Notes: generated by a model from the sequence alone, not told the origin. Counted from the first letter of the stretch, positions 1-8,861 are shown. The stretch is DNA of 64,000 nt from Auriscalpium vulgare (GCA_019915015.1 JAHBBC010000021.1:434001-498000), one strand, 5' to 3'. Numbers and translations are program-made.

Positions 1-620
1 CGAAGAAGTCATCAGACCTCAGAAGCACGGCTGCCAGGACGAGTTCAGTGATGATGACCGTCGACCTCTGGTATGCGATGACACTCCATGCGCTGTAATT
101 AAGATCGCGGAGGTCAACTATCCGAGGATCGATGAAGGACGCCGGTATTGAGAGCAGCTTCTCGAAATAGGCGAAAAAAGGAGGGTAGTCCAGGGCTGAC
201 GGTGACAATGAGACGGGTGGGTAGGGAGAAGGTGAACCATTATACGCACTCCATTCTGACGTAGTCTGCACATCCGTCAAGCTTCGTCAGATGGGCAGCA
301 AAGCGGTACTCACGTCAAGGTACCATTTCGATATTGGCAAGGAGTGTGTGATGGCCAACCAGTTTCTATGCACCTCGAAGTCGGTAGACCTACTGGGCAC
401 ATGCACAGGACAAGCATAAGAGGCATTAACGAGCATGAGACAAATCTGCTCACTATGCAGGAAATAAGAAGAGCTTGAGAGACGTCGACAGAACAAAAAT
501 GTCCCATTCCGATGAAGTTAGTCCCAAGCGCAACCAGTGGAACCTCGTCTTCGGGTGTATCTCGCGCTCGGCGGCGACGGTGCTTGAAAGTGTGGGGAGG
601 GGGTCATCGTAAGACTCCAT
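1..620 (-). CDS. ALG8: ALG8 glucosyltransferase, 3' end cut by window edge
   Basis: Dolichyl-P-Glc:Glc1Man9GlcNAc2-PP-dolichol alpha-1,3-glucosyltransferase, an ER multispanning enzyme that adds the second glucose to the N-glycan precursor. I read four exons: 620-454, 392-314, 265-250 and 195-1 (continuing off the window). Joined, they give [10 protein letters not shown] at the start, then [40 protein letters not shown] and LNYSAW. These are the luminal signature of the ALG6/ALG8 family, and the LNYS segment favours ALG8 over ALG6. The third exon is only 16 nt, and without it the TSEW...LDYPPFF motif is lost. The start is the only ATG giving an open frame into the motif. The C-terminal two thirds are outside the window. 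Confidence 0.92.
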
Positions 621-653
621 GGCGGAGCAGAAAAGTACCGCAAAGACTTCGTC

Positions 654-669
654 GGGGGGGGGGGGGGGG
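654..669. repeat. 16-base G homopolymer
   Basis: An uninterrupted run of 16 G on the + strand lies 34 bp upstream of the ALG8 start codon (a C run on the coding strand). It may be a poly-C/pyrimidine element in the 5' leader. Its exact length could also be an assembly uncertainty, since such runs are hard to sequence. Confidence 0.8.
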
Positions 670-670
670 A

Positions 671-974
671 GAAGCGTAGTGCGTCGGTGTGAGTGCAGAC
701 GTGCGTCACTAGCCGAAGACGACCCGAAATATCGCAGTTCGTGCTGAATTCCTGATATTATTCACTTGTTTTAGCAGGAAGGCCCCAGAAGAGTTCAATG
801 GGGGGACGTCAAGGGGACGTTTAAGTTGTGCGGCATACAAGCGCCGACCGGCAACAGCTATGAGCTGTGGTTTCTCAGCTTGCTGAGTTGCTCTTCTGGA
901 CAGATACATAGCTACGAATCCATGTTTTTATTGTTGCCCACGAGAACAACAAGTGCACAGTGACTATGTATGTA
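671..974. other. intergenic, ALG8 promoter and thioesterase 3' flank
   Basis: Both flanking genes run on the minus strand. The stretch should hold the ALG8 promoter and the 3' end of the thioesterase gene. I see no conserved coding frame, RNA gene or clear motif in it. Confidence 0.5.
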
Positions 975-1588
975 TCATAGCTTGGCCACACGATTTCCGT
1001 CATCTCCTACGGTACTCAGCAACTTCTTCAGACCTGCAAGCGTCTGCGCCTCGATTTCCGCAGTGCGCCTGCTCGAATTGTCTACAAATACGTGCGTATA
1101 CCCACCAACGGCCGAAGGTTCGTTGCTGCCCTCTTTGAAGACTGCAATCTCGTATGTTACTGAGCTCTTGCCCAGATGAGTTACCCTCAGGCCGAGGTCC
1201 AGAACATCTGGGAACGAGAGCGGGGCAAAGTAATGACAATGTGACGAAACGACGAGACCGATTGTCTTTGATACTCGTGCGTAAAGGTTACACTGGGTGA
1301 TGAGGTATGAGTTGACGACGGAGTCGAAGAGGTGGTAATAGATCGAGTTATTGAGGTGCGCATATTGGTCATTGTCGATCCTAAAATTGAGTATGTGATC
1401 AGAGACGCAGGCCAAGAATCTGAAAAATCATACTACTCACCACCGCGTTCTGTACGAAAGGAAGTAGGGGTAGACGGACCGTCGACGCGACTTGAGTTTA
1501 TTCCCTTGGTCGATTCGACGGGTTTCTTTGGGCTACAACCATGTCAATCGAGTTGCCACTGCTCAGCAGAGTCATGTCTTACTTGCAT
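975..1588 (-). CDS. hotdog-fold acyl-CoA thioesterase (4HBT-type)
   Basis: Predicted acyl-CoA thioesterase of the 4HBT/YbgC-like hotdog family. The main exon reads IDNDQYAHLNNSIYYHLFD, the catalytic loop with the D-x-x-x-H-x-N pattern, followed by a beta-rich segment (GLVVSSHCHYFAPL, LGLRVTHLGKSSVTYEI) and GGYTHVFVD. It ends with a charged tail before the stop at 975. The preceding exon supplies VYPYFLSYRTRW, the usual first strand, and joins by a GTGAGT...TTTTAG intron (Trp codon split). An in-frame TAG just upstream implies a further intron. A two-codon first exon starting at 1588 (Met-Gln, donor GTAAGA) would fit, but the exact start is uncertain. Substrate cannot be told from sequence. 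Confidence 0.82.
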
Positions 1589-1739
1589 GGATAATCTACA
1601 CGATGAAGAGTGGCCTGTGACTCTGAGGGAGCTACCTCAGGCTGGCAGTGCCAACTCGGCTCTCAGAGTCTCACGTGCCTAGCTCGGAGGTGCACTGGGG
1701 TAAGTTCTTCGCTCTCCTTCAGTCTACTTCTCTACGACC

Positions 1740-2128
1740 ATGAGCAGTCAGGTCGTCTCAGCCAATGATGCCGAGCAGGCAGTTCAGCAAAGGTATTGCA
1801 TGTCACACATATGGCGGCACCATTGAATGATGGCTATCCTGTAGCGGCGTACTGTTCAAGCTCATCCTCTTCAGCCTCTCCCTCGGCGTGGTTCCTCTCT
1901 CCTCGTACTTCCTCTCCGAGAAGTATGTCTGGAGTGGTACGGGTCTTGCTCATCAGTACCTATTTATCCTGACAATTCCATGCAGGCAACTCCACATTTG
2001 CTGCCATCACTGCCATCGTAGCGGCGAATGTCGTTCTCGTAACATACATCATTCTCTCATTGCTCGAGGACAAACAGGAGCAGAAGAAGGCGGAGACCAA
2101 GCCTGGCGAGTTGCGCAAAGAGCGATGA
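1740..2128 (+). CDS. VMA21: VMA21 V-ATPase assembly factor
   Basis: Small ER membrane chaperone needed to assemble the V0 sector of the vacuolar H+-ATPase. Three exons (1740-1792, 1845-1936, 1986-2128) give a 95-residue protein. Two hydrophobic helices are visible, VLFKLILFSLSLGVVPLSS (about residues 20-38) and AAITAIVAANVVLVTYIIL (about 54-72). They are joined by YFLSEKYVWSGNSTF, the family's characteristic loop, and followed by a charged tail LLEDKQEQKKAE. Length and topology match Vma21. Splice joins fall in Ser (AG|C) and Gly (G|GC) codons. The tail ends in KER rather than a KKXX signal. Confidence 0.9.
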
Positions 2129-2445
2129 GAGGATTATCGATTCGTCTTTGGACATCACACTCGCCAGCGCATAGCTCTCTCCGTGGTGAGCCTGTGCCAG
2201 GTTGACAATGACATGTTCGATTGCATTGCGTCATAAATCATCACAGGACATCTTCTTGGCGCAGGCGTTGTCGAATGGTTGGCCGTAGCTCGCAGTGCAA
2301 AAGTACTTATACGATGACCTTGGTAGTATGGATAGGAGTACAGTATATAATAAACAAATCTAGTGACAACAGACTAAAGTGGCACAACATAAGTGATTGC
2401 AGACGTCGAAGCGACATGATGGGATGTGACAGGGTATACGCTTGC
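2129..2445. other. intergenic between convergent genes
   Basis: VMA21 and RNR2a converge here, so the stretch should carry both 3' ends. A T/A-rich segment near 2340-2360 (tatataataaac) is a candidate for 3'-end processing. No gene is apparent. Confidence 0.4.
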
Positions 2446-3958
2446 TTAGAATTCCTCGTCAACGGTGCTACAGGGCAAGCGATCTATGAGCTGCTATGTC
2501 AATCAGACTAGCCGAGAGCACTCACAATGACTTGGAATCCTTAGTCGAGGATCCCTCCGCGCCGCTGGCCGTCTTCACGCCAGCTTTAGAGTAGTCGGAC
2601 ACACGCTTCTCGAAGAAGTTCGTCTTCCCTTGCAAGGAGATCATATCCATGAAGTCGAAGGGGTTCGTGGAATTGTAGTGCTTATCGTTTCCGAGCGCAA
2701 CGAGCAGCCGGTCAGCCACGAACTCAATGTACTGGCGCATGAGGTCGGAGTTCATGCCGATGAGGGAGACAGGAAGGGCATCTACACGGACTTCAGTATG
2801 AGCAATTCGCGACATCCGCTCAAGACTCACCCGTCAGGAACTCCTGCTCGATGGTGACGGCTTCGGTGATGATGCGAAGGACGGTCTCGGGGTGAGGGCG
2901 GCGCTTGAGATGGTTGAAGAGCAGGCACGCAAAGTCGGTGTGCATACCCTCATCACGAGAGATCAGCTCGTTGGAGAACGTGAGGCCAGGCATCAAGCCC
3001 CGCTTCTTGAGCCAGAAGAGGGCCGCAAAGGAGCCCGAAAAGAAAATACCCTCGACCGCGGCGAAAGCAACCAAGCGCTCTGCGAAGATGGAATGCTTGT
3101 CGGAGATCCAGCGCAGGGCCCAGTCAGCCTTGCGCTTTACGCATGGGATAGTCTCCACAGCGTCGAAGAGATACTCGCGTTCCGCGGGATCTTTGATGTA
3201 GGTGTCGATGAGGAGGGAGTAGGTCTCCGAATGGATGTTCTCCATCATGATTTGGAAACCGTAAAAGCAACGTGCCTCCGCGGCCTGAACTTCGCTGGAA
3301 AAGCGCTCGACGAGATTCTCGTTGACGATGCCGTCGGAGGCTGCGAAGAAGGCGAGGACGTGAGAAATGAAGTGACGCTCGTTGTCATTTAGGCGGTTGT
3401 TCCAGTCGTGAAGGTCTTTGGAAAGATCCATCTCCTCGGCGGTCCAGAAAGAAGCTTCGGCCTTCTTGTACATTTGCCAAATCTTGTGCGAGTCAGCCAC
3501 GGCAAGTCAACCTCGAGAGCAAAGTGGAGACTCACTTCGTGATACTGGATGGGGAATAGCACAAAGCGACGCTTAGACTCGAGAAGGAGAGGCTCTTGGC
3601 CTATGATACGTGTCATAGTTTGCTCTTCACGATGAGGACGTAGATGGAGAACGCACTCTCTGGTAGATCAACTTCACCAACGTAACGCCTGGGATACTTG
3701 TCGACGCTCTCCTCTGCATTGCGCGTGTCGTTGAGCTCCTCCGATGCCGGTGAGTGAGAGCGGCGGGCATCGTCGATGACAGCAAACTTCTTCGCTTTGA
3801 TGGGCGAGTCCAGGGAGAATGCCTGCAAGGCGGCAGCGGCCTGGAAACAGGGTGAGAATGACTGGCAACACGACCCGGCGGAGACGAACCTTCTTGCTTG
3901 GCGTGGGCTGCGGCGAAGCGCGGCGGGGAGGAGTGGTTGGGCGCAGGAGAGCAGACAT
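2446..3958 (-). CDS. RNR2: ribonucleotide reductase small subunit R2 (copy a)
   Basis: Class Ia ribonucleotide reductase R2, which houses the di-iron tyrosyl radical for dNTP synthesis. Six exons (3958-3890, 3840-3657, 3600-3536, 3482-2831, 2781-2526, 2467-2446) sum to 1,248 nt, giving 415 residues. Seen in order: a Pro/Arg-rich start, a low-conservation leader, [32 protein letters not shown] (metal ligand region), [20 protein letters not shown] (radical Tyr and ligands), [26 protein letters not shown] helix and NPFDFMD. The last exon is 22 nt and encodes FTVDEEF, the C-terminal peptide that binds the large subunit. All radical and iron residues appear present, so this is an active-type R2, not an Rnr4-like one. 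Divergent from a second R2 gene, sharing its promoter. Confidence 0.96.
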
Positions 3959-4038
3959 GGCAGACGGGTGAGGGAGACGGTTGGGAGGGGCAGGGCGTGC
4001 TGGTTGGGAGCGGGGAGAAGCAGGCGAGACAGAGAGGA

Positions 4039-4045
4039 TTTTATA
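4039..4045 (-). promoter_or_regulatory. TATA box for RNR2a
   Basis: On the minus strand this reads TATAAAA, about 80 bp upstream of the RNR2a start codon at 3958. Spacing suits a fungal TATA element. Confidence 0.5.
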
Positions 4046-4053
4046 GTGGCGAG

Positions 4054-4117
4054 ACGCGTTACGCGTGTTTAGCGGGTTCAACCATTACCAACGCGTTGTT
4101 TCTCGCTGTTGACGCGT
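4054..4117. promoter_or_regulatory. cluster of four MCB-type ACGCGT boxes
   Basis: Four perfect, palindromic ACGCGT hexamers lie at 4054-4059, 4061-4066, 4091-4096 and 4112-4117, in the 374 bp between the two divergent R2 start codons. ACGCGT is the MluI cell-cycle box bound by MBF-type (Mbp1/Swi6, Res/Cdc10) factors in fungi, which drive ribonucleotide reductase genes at G1/S. The site cluster could serve both genes. Binding is inferred, the motifs are seen. Confidence 0.75.
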
Positions 4118-4332
4118 CCGTGTGACACTCCATGTGACCGTGTGCTCTGTGATCGTCACGGTCGGGCCGCCGATCCGTGACTCTGGACCGTGACTGCGAC
4201 ATGTCCGCAGACGACGACGACCGCACTCCTTTGTCTGCCGTCCGTTGCTCCTCTGCCACCTCACCGGAATCTCATAACACCCGCTTCATCTAGGCCACAA
4301 CCGCCCTCCAGAACTTCCGCTTGACAAAGCCC

Positions 4333-5592
4333 ATGATTAAGCACGCCCGTGCGGACCGGCCGCCTCATGAGAGCACAAAGCCTCGTTTTGTCGGCGATGT
4401 CCACCTTCCAGAACGTGCGCGGCTATGTCTGCCTAATCATGCGTGTGCTCAGTCCCCGCTAGATCTTGAGCCGCTTCTCGCCGAGTCCAAGCGACGGTTT
4501 GTCCTCTTCCCCATCCAATACACCGACGCAAGTTACTCCGCTTTCCCTCATTGTGTCTCTTCTTACAACATCAATGTCACAGGTGTGGACGATGTACAAA
4601 CAGGCGCAAGCCTCATTCTGGACTGCCGAAGAAATAGACTTGTCTCACGATCTTGTCGACTGGAACGGCCGTCTCAACGACGACGAACGCTACTTCATCT
4701 CACACGTTCTTGCGTTCTTTGCTGCCTCCGATGGCATTGTCAACGAGAACCTCGTCGAACGCTTCGCGAACGAAGTCCAAGCAGCCGAAGCCCGATGTTT
4801 TTATGGCTACCAAATCATGATGGAAAACATCCACTCCGAGACGTATTCTCTCCTAATCGACACCTACATATCTGATCCAGAGCAGAAAATGCATCTTTTT
4901 GACGCAATCGAAACCATCCCTTGCGTCACAAAGAAGGTAGAGTGGGCCCTTCGGTGGATATCCGACGAGCAATCAAGTTTCGCCGAGCGTCTCGTCGCCT
5001 TCGCTGCCGTCGAAGGTGTCTTCTTCTCTGGATCATTTGCAGCCATCTTCTGGCTCAAGAAGAGAGGTCTCATGCCTGGGCTTTGCTTTTCCAACGAGCT
5101 CATCAGCCGTGATGAGGGCATGCATACCGAGTTCGCGTGTTTACTCCTCAAGCACCTGAGGCGGCGACCTCATCCCAACGTTGTCAGAGATATAATAACT
5201 GAAGCGGTTGCAATTGAGAAGGAGTTCCTCACAAGTGAGCTCGCTGAAGGAAATCATGGGCGGATGACTGACATGTCTGCAGATGCGCTGCCTGTTGATC
5301 TCATCGGCATGAATGCGGGCTTGATGTGCCAGTACATCGAGTTCGTCGCTGACCGTCTACTCGTCTCGTTGGGCAATCCGAAGCACTATGACTCTATAAA
5401 CCCATTTGACTTCATGGACATGATTTCATTACACGGCAAGGCGAACTTCTTCGAGAAGCGCGTCTCCGATTACTCAAACGCTAGCATCCGACCTGGAGAC
5501 CGAGAGGATTCACGTATATTGTACGTTCAGTCTTTCGTGTGGGCGGCGCATATCTCATAGCGTTATTCAGCACCCTTGATGAATACTTCTAG
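4333..5592 (+). CDS. ribonucleotide reductase small subunit R2 (copy b)
   Basis: Second full R2 subunit, 352 residues from five exons (4333-4414, 4463-4527, 4583-5234, 5283-5520, 5571-5592; total 1,059 nt). It has [63 protein letters not shown] and [11 protein letters not shown]. It ends in FTLDEYF on a 22-nt last exon. The di-iron and Tyr residues match copy a. All four introns sit where copy a has its last four, and the large third exon is 652 nt in both genes, so this is a duplicate of a spliced-structure gene, not a retrocopy. It lacks most of copy a's N-terminal leader. Intron 2 (4528-4582) uses a GC donor. The first ATG at 4333 was chosen as the first ATG in frame. An upstream exon cannot be ruled out. 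Confidence 0.92.
4528..4582 (+). other. GC-AG intron in R2 copy b
   Basis: Donor GCAAGT, acceptor CACAG, splitting PIQYTD and VWTMYK. The matching intron in copy a has a GT donor, so the change arose after duplication. Confidence 0.75.
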
Positions 5593-6018
5593 ACGACATA
5601 CACACTCATCGCTTTCTCGTGCGACATACGGCTGTCTACGATAGAACCTCTCTCCCTATCATCGTATAGCTACCCTCAGCATCCAATGGTTTATCCTCTA
5701 TATAATCTGTCCAAGCATTGTTCCTTGTAGCCACCACTCGTAGTCCTTTATAAAATGTTGTAGCTTGGAGTAGGGGTTGCTGAAAGGCCAACCCAGGGAC
5801 AAAGCCCTGCGACGGAATCACGTAGAGGCAATAAGTAAACTCGCTATCAGATCACGTAGAGCGACCGTGAAGTTTCGAAACGCCAATCTCGTTAGCCCTA
5901 AGGTTAGTAGTTGGTTTTGTGCGACACGGAGCGGCGGGAGGCGGCGGGCCGGCTTCAATTTTGGGATGCGCTTGCAGGTTCACCGGCAGTACTAGTCAGA
6001 CTCCACGCCCTACGGGCC
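5593..6018. other. unassigned stretch with a short open frame
   Basis: A minus-strand frame at about 5636-5850 reads through FTYCLYVIPSQGFVPGLAFQ and TRNNAWTDYIEDKPLDAEG before a stop, and has the composition of real coding sequence, but I recognise no family and found no partner exons. It may be the last exon of a decayed gene. The region near 5930-5955 is GC-rich and holds nothing obvious. Confidence 0.3.
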
Positions 6019-6022
6019 TCAC

Positions 6023-6088
6023 CTGGTCCGGCGTTGAAATACACGTAGATTAGTGTACCGATGGTGTCTCTGCGAGACACCGGACCAG
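6023..6088. repeat. nested inverted repeats (hairpin)
   Basis: CTGGTCCGG at 6023-6031 is perfectly complementary to CCGGACCAG at 6080-6088, giving a 9-bp outer stem. Inside its 3' half, GGTGTCTC (6063-6070) and GAGACACC (6074-6081) form an 8-bp stem with a 3-nt loop. The two structures overlap by two bases and so compete. It could be the ends of a tiny mobile remnant or a transcribed hairpin. Confidence 0.6.
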
Positions 6089-6210
6089 CAATATGATTTT
6101 TCCTCAATTACATTGCTACGAACTACGATCACTGCTTGTCGTACTCGTAGTAGGCCGCTCGCATTTGCCATTGGCAGTCCAGCTGAACCACGCACACACC
6201 CATCCGGCAC

Positions 6211-6462
6211 CTACCCGTCAGCCATCCCCTTCACTAGTCCATGCATTTTTCTGACGATCCCTGGTAGCACAATGTCCATCGACCGCGTCGGACCTGCAGT
6301 CAAGAACGTGCAGATTCGCCAGCGTGTCGTCGCATCTTTCCAGATTGCCTGAGGGACATGCATAGAGAACACAAAGTAGTCGTCGTCGTATGTATGCTTC
6401 ACCACCCGGAACCAATGTCGAAGGCGACTTATTTCGTATAGGTTGCAAGACTACTTACTTGT
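6211..6462 (-). pseudogene. orphan exon-like coding segment, unknown
   Basis: A minus-strand open frame reads YEISRLRHWFRVVKHTYDDD, then YFVFSMHVPQAIWKDATTRW, RICTFLTAGPTRSMDIVLPG and KMHGLVKGM. The residue mix (aromatics, DDD, TRW) looks like conserved protein, and it is bounded by possible splice sites, but I recognise no family and cannot find start or stop exons. It lies directly 3' of the TRM5 remnant, so it is most likely another fragment in the same decayed region. It might instead be one exon of a gene whose other exons I failed to see. Confidence 0.3.
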
Positions 6463-6479
6463 ACGGCACCCGCGATGCT

Positions 6480-7008
6480 GACTTCTCCCACTTCACTGGG
6501 GGCTTCGCCGGCGGCCAAGCAGAATACAGTACATGTCCTTGTTCGGCGCAACGGAACGCACGAGGTGAAGCGCTGCAAACACGGAAGCCACACTGGGTCG
6601 GCAACCGGGCGCGCCGATATGAGTGCATGCGGACTTACCGTGCGGATGTCGCGCTCTGCGGCCGCGGCCTCGAGCTCGCGCGTGAAGTAGTGACAGTGCA
6701 CCATGGGCATACTGTCGGCGTGCAGGCCCGCGAGGTCGGGCGAGGCCGCTACCAGGCCGCCGAACGCATGAGGAACGTGATCACAGAGTCAGGCAGGTTC
6801 ATCACAAAGTGCGCGATTCGGCGCCGTGGGGGGTGAGGAGTCTTCAGGCAGCGTCTGCGCGATGAATGGGTCTGGATTGGATGCAAGCTGCTTGCGCTGT
6901 TTTTGCAGTTGTGAACGGTCGGAGGTCTTCGGCCCTGCGTAGCCAGAGAGCGGCTCTGCTGCTGCACGCCCTACGATGTCCCGGATGAAAGCGCGTCCGT
7001 CCTTGCAA
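6480..7008 (-). pseudogene. TRM5: TRM5 tRNA (guanine-37-N1)-methyltransferase, truncated remnant
   Basis: The C-terminal half of a Trm5-like enzyme (makes m1G37 in tRNA; SAM-dependent) is recognisable in pieces. In order on the minus strand: DGRAFIRDIVGRA, then RIAHFVMNLPDSVITFL, HAFGGLVAASPDLAGLHADS, MPMVHCHYFTRELEAA, an intron-like GTAAGT...TTGCAG gap, and LHLVRSVAPNKDMYC. These pieces lie in different frames: one shift falls near the CCCCCC run at 6829-6834, another between ITFL and HAFGG near 6769, where one base is missing. After CILL the frame no longer matches the family. The N-terminal half, with the SAM-binding site, is absent: only about 500 bp separate it from IMP4, and they hold a tandem repeat. 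I call it a 5'-truncated, frameshifted pseudogene. Confidence 0.72.
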
Positions 7009-7503
7009 GACGCGCTGGTAGAGGCACATCAGAGAAAGATAACCAAACAGGCAAAAGGCTAACCATGACAATCGCATGACGCGCACTCAAACATCTGAAT
7101 GCGACGACGGGCGGAACGTAAAGAGGGACGGGGAGACAAACGATGCTTTTCAGGCATGGGGAAAAGGGGGGAAGAGAGGGAACTGGGGATCGGAGCGCGC
7201 TCAAGCTCAAGTTCCGATGAGGCAGAGTCAGACCCTAAGTAGTGGCAGTGCCGACTGACGCGCCTCGATCACAGACCGGGCCAGAACGCGCTGACTGAAA
7301 GTGCTGACGCAAAAGCGTGACAACAGGGCTCCTACCAGGATCGGTGCAGTCACAAATCACGCAAAGATACCGGGCCGGAGCGCGCTGACTGAAAGTGCTG
7401 ACGACAAAAGGCTGTGACAGAGATCGGTGCAGTCACAAATCACGCAAAGATTTTAGAGACCTGTCCTTACGGACCAGGAATTCTTACTACTCACGGCGAA
7501 CAA
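7009..7503. other. non-coding stretch upstream of IMP4
   Basis: Holds the tandem repeat listed separately and presumably the IMP4 promoter. A short minus-strand frame with a hydrophobic start (about 6990-7086) runs into the TRM5 remnant in the wrong frame and is not supported as a gene. Confidence 0.4.
7275..7451. repeat. two-copy direct tandem repeat
   Basis: Copy 1 (7275-7368) and copy 2 (7369-7451) are adjacent and in the same orientation. Both begin ACCGGGCC, share GCGCTGACTGAAAGTGCTGACG, and end ATCGGTGCAGTCACAAATCACGCAAAGAT with perfect identity over the last part. Copy 2 lacks about 11 bases in the middle. It sits just before the IMP4 start codon, so it could affect its promoter. Confidence 0.85.
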
Positions 7504-8754
7504 ATGGTGAAACCCATCCATCCCATTTTATCTGTTTTCTGACTTATGTTGTTAGCTGCGAAGACAAACTCGCGAGCGCCGCCAATATGTCTACGCGAAG
7601 TCACAGGAGCTTCAAGAGCGCCAGACGTACGAACGGAAGCAGCAAGTGAAGCAGGCTTTGGCCAGTGGCAAACCATTACCCACGGAGCTCAGGAAGCATG
7701 CAAAGGACCTGTCGACCGACTTGCCCTTTGATGAGGCCCAGACTGGTGCGTCGTTGTACTTGCTCCTGACATCGAGTCGCTCACGACTACCGTCTTCCAG
7801 ATCCGACTACTCACATTGACAGCGAGTACTCGAGAGCTGGGATATTGGACCCAAAGATTGTGGTGACCACTTCTCGAGACCCAAGCTCAAAGTTATTGCA
7901 GTTCGCAAAGGTGTGATCTCATGACATGAAGGACGTCCGTAGCTCCTACTAATGGAAGACGTAGGAGATACGCCTGGTGTTTCCGAACTCTCATAGAATC
8001 AACCGTGGAAACTATGTCGTGAAAGAACTGGCTGAAGCGTGTCGAGCAAACGACGTGACGGATCTGATCGTCTTGCACGAGCATCGCGGGACTCCAGGTG
8101 CGTCCCTCTCCCGTATTGGAAGCACCACACCGTCTTGATCCCACCATACAGATGCCATGATCATATCGCACTTCCCGCATGGACCCACTCTCTACCTCAC
8201 TCTTCACAACGTCAACTTGCGCCATGACATCGAGTCGTACAAGTCGTCCACAGTGTCCGAGCAATACCCCCATCTCATTTTCGAGAATTTTACGTCAACG
8301 CTTGGTGAGCGCGTACGGGACTGCCTGAAATACCTTTTCCCTGTGCCAAAGGAAGATAGCAAGCGTGTCATGACGTTTTCCAATGAAACTGACTTCATCT
8401 CGTTCCGGTGCGTCCTGGATTTTCTGAATGCGTCATGCGTTCGCTGAAGAAATTCATATATCGCAGTCATCATGTGTTCGTCAAGATTCCGCCAAAAGAG
8501 GTGCAGCTTGCCGAGGTCGGCCCTCGTTTTGAGATGAAACGTGAGCTTTTTTCTTATCCGCCCATTCTGCCCTCACACCTCCGTCAGCGTACGAGATACG
8601 GTTGGGATCCATCGAGCAAGCAGAAGCAGAGAAGGAATGGGTCCTGTCGCACTATTCACGGACAGCCAAAAAGCGCAGCCTCTTATCTGCGCCTTCTTCT
8701 ACCCGCGCTAGCAAAGAGGAGAAGGAGCCTTCCAAAAAGAAGACAAAACGGTGA
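7504..8754 (+). CDS. IMP4: IMP4 U3 snoRNP / SSU processome protein
   Basis: Brix-domain protein that joins Mpp10 and Imp3 in the U3 snoRNP for 18S pre-rRNA cleavage in the nucleolus. Seven exons (7504-7506, 7556-7745, 7801-7910, 7965-8097, 8152-8407, 8467-8540, 8588-8754) give 310 residues. The N-terminus is [20 protein letters not shown] and [11 protein letters not shown]. The Brix domain shows [72 protein letters not shown] and [11 protein letters not shown], then [19 protein letters not shown]. The tail is Lys-rich. The first exon is the ATG alone: the conserved LRRQTRERR begins right after an acceptor with no other in-frame Met. Length matches the family. Confidence 0.95.
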
Positions 8755-8861
8755 ATGGTGGCCCCTGGTACTTAGTATCCTTCTCTTCTGTGTCAAAAGT
8801 AGCTACATGTGTATCATTTACAAGGCGGCCGCGATCCTGTGTAACGCGACGGCAGCTAATA

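Noticed and set aside
2892..3392. 166-codon open frame on the plus strand across RNR2a
   Set aside because: It is the antisense shadow of the large R2 exon and has no splice signals or recognisable motifs.
6023..6090. tRNA-like folding with a GGTCCGG/CCGGACC acceptor-type stem
   Set aside because: The ends pair like an acceptor stem, but there is no matching D-arm, anticodon stem or GTTC T-loop; the inner part is a simple hairpin.
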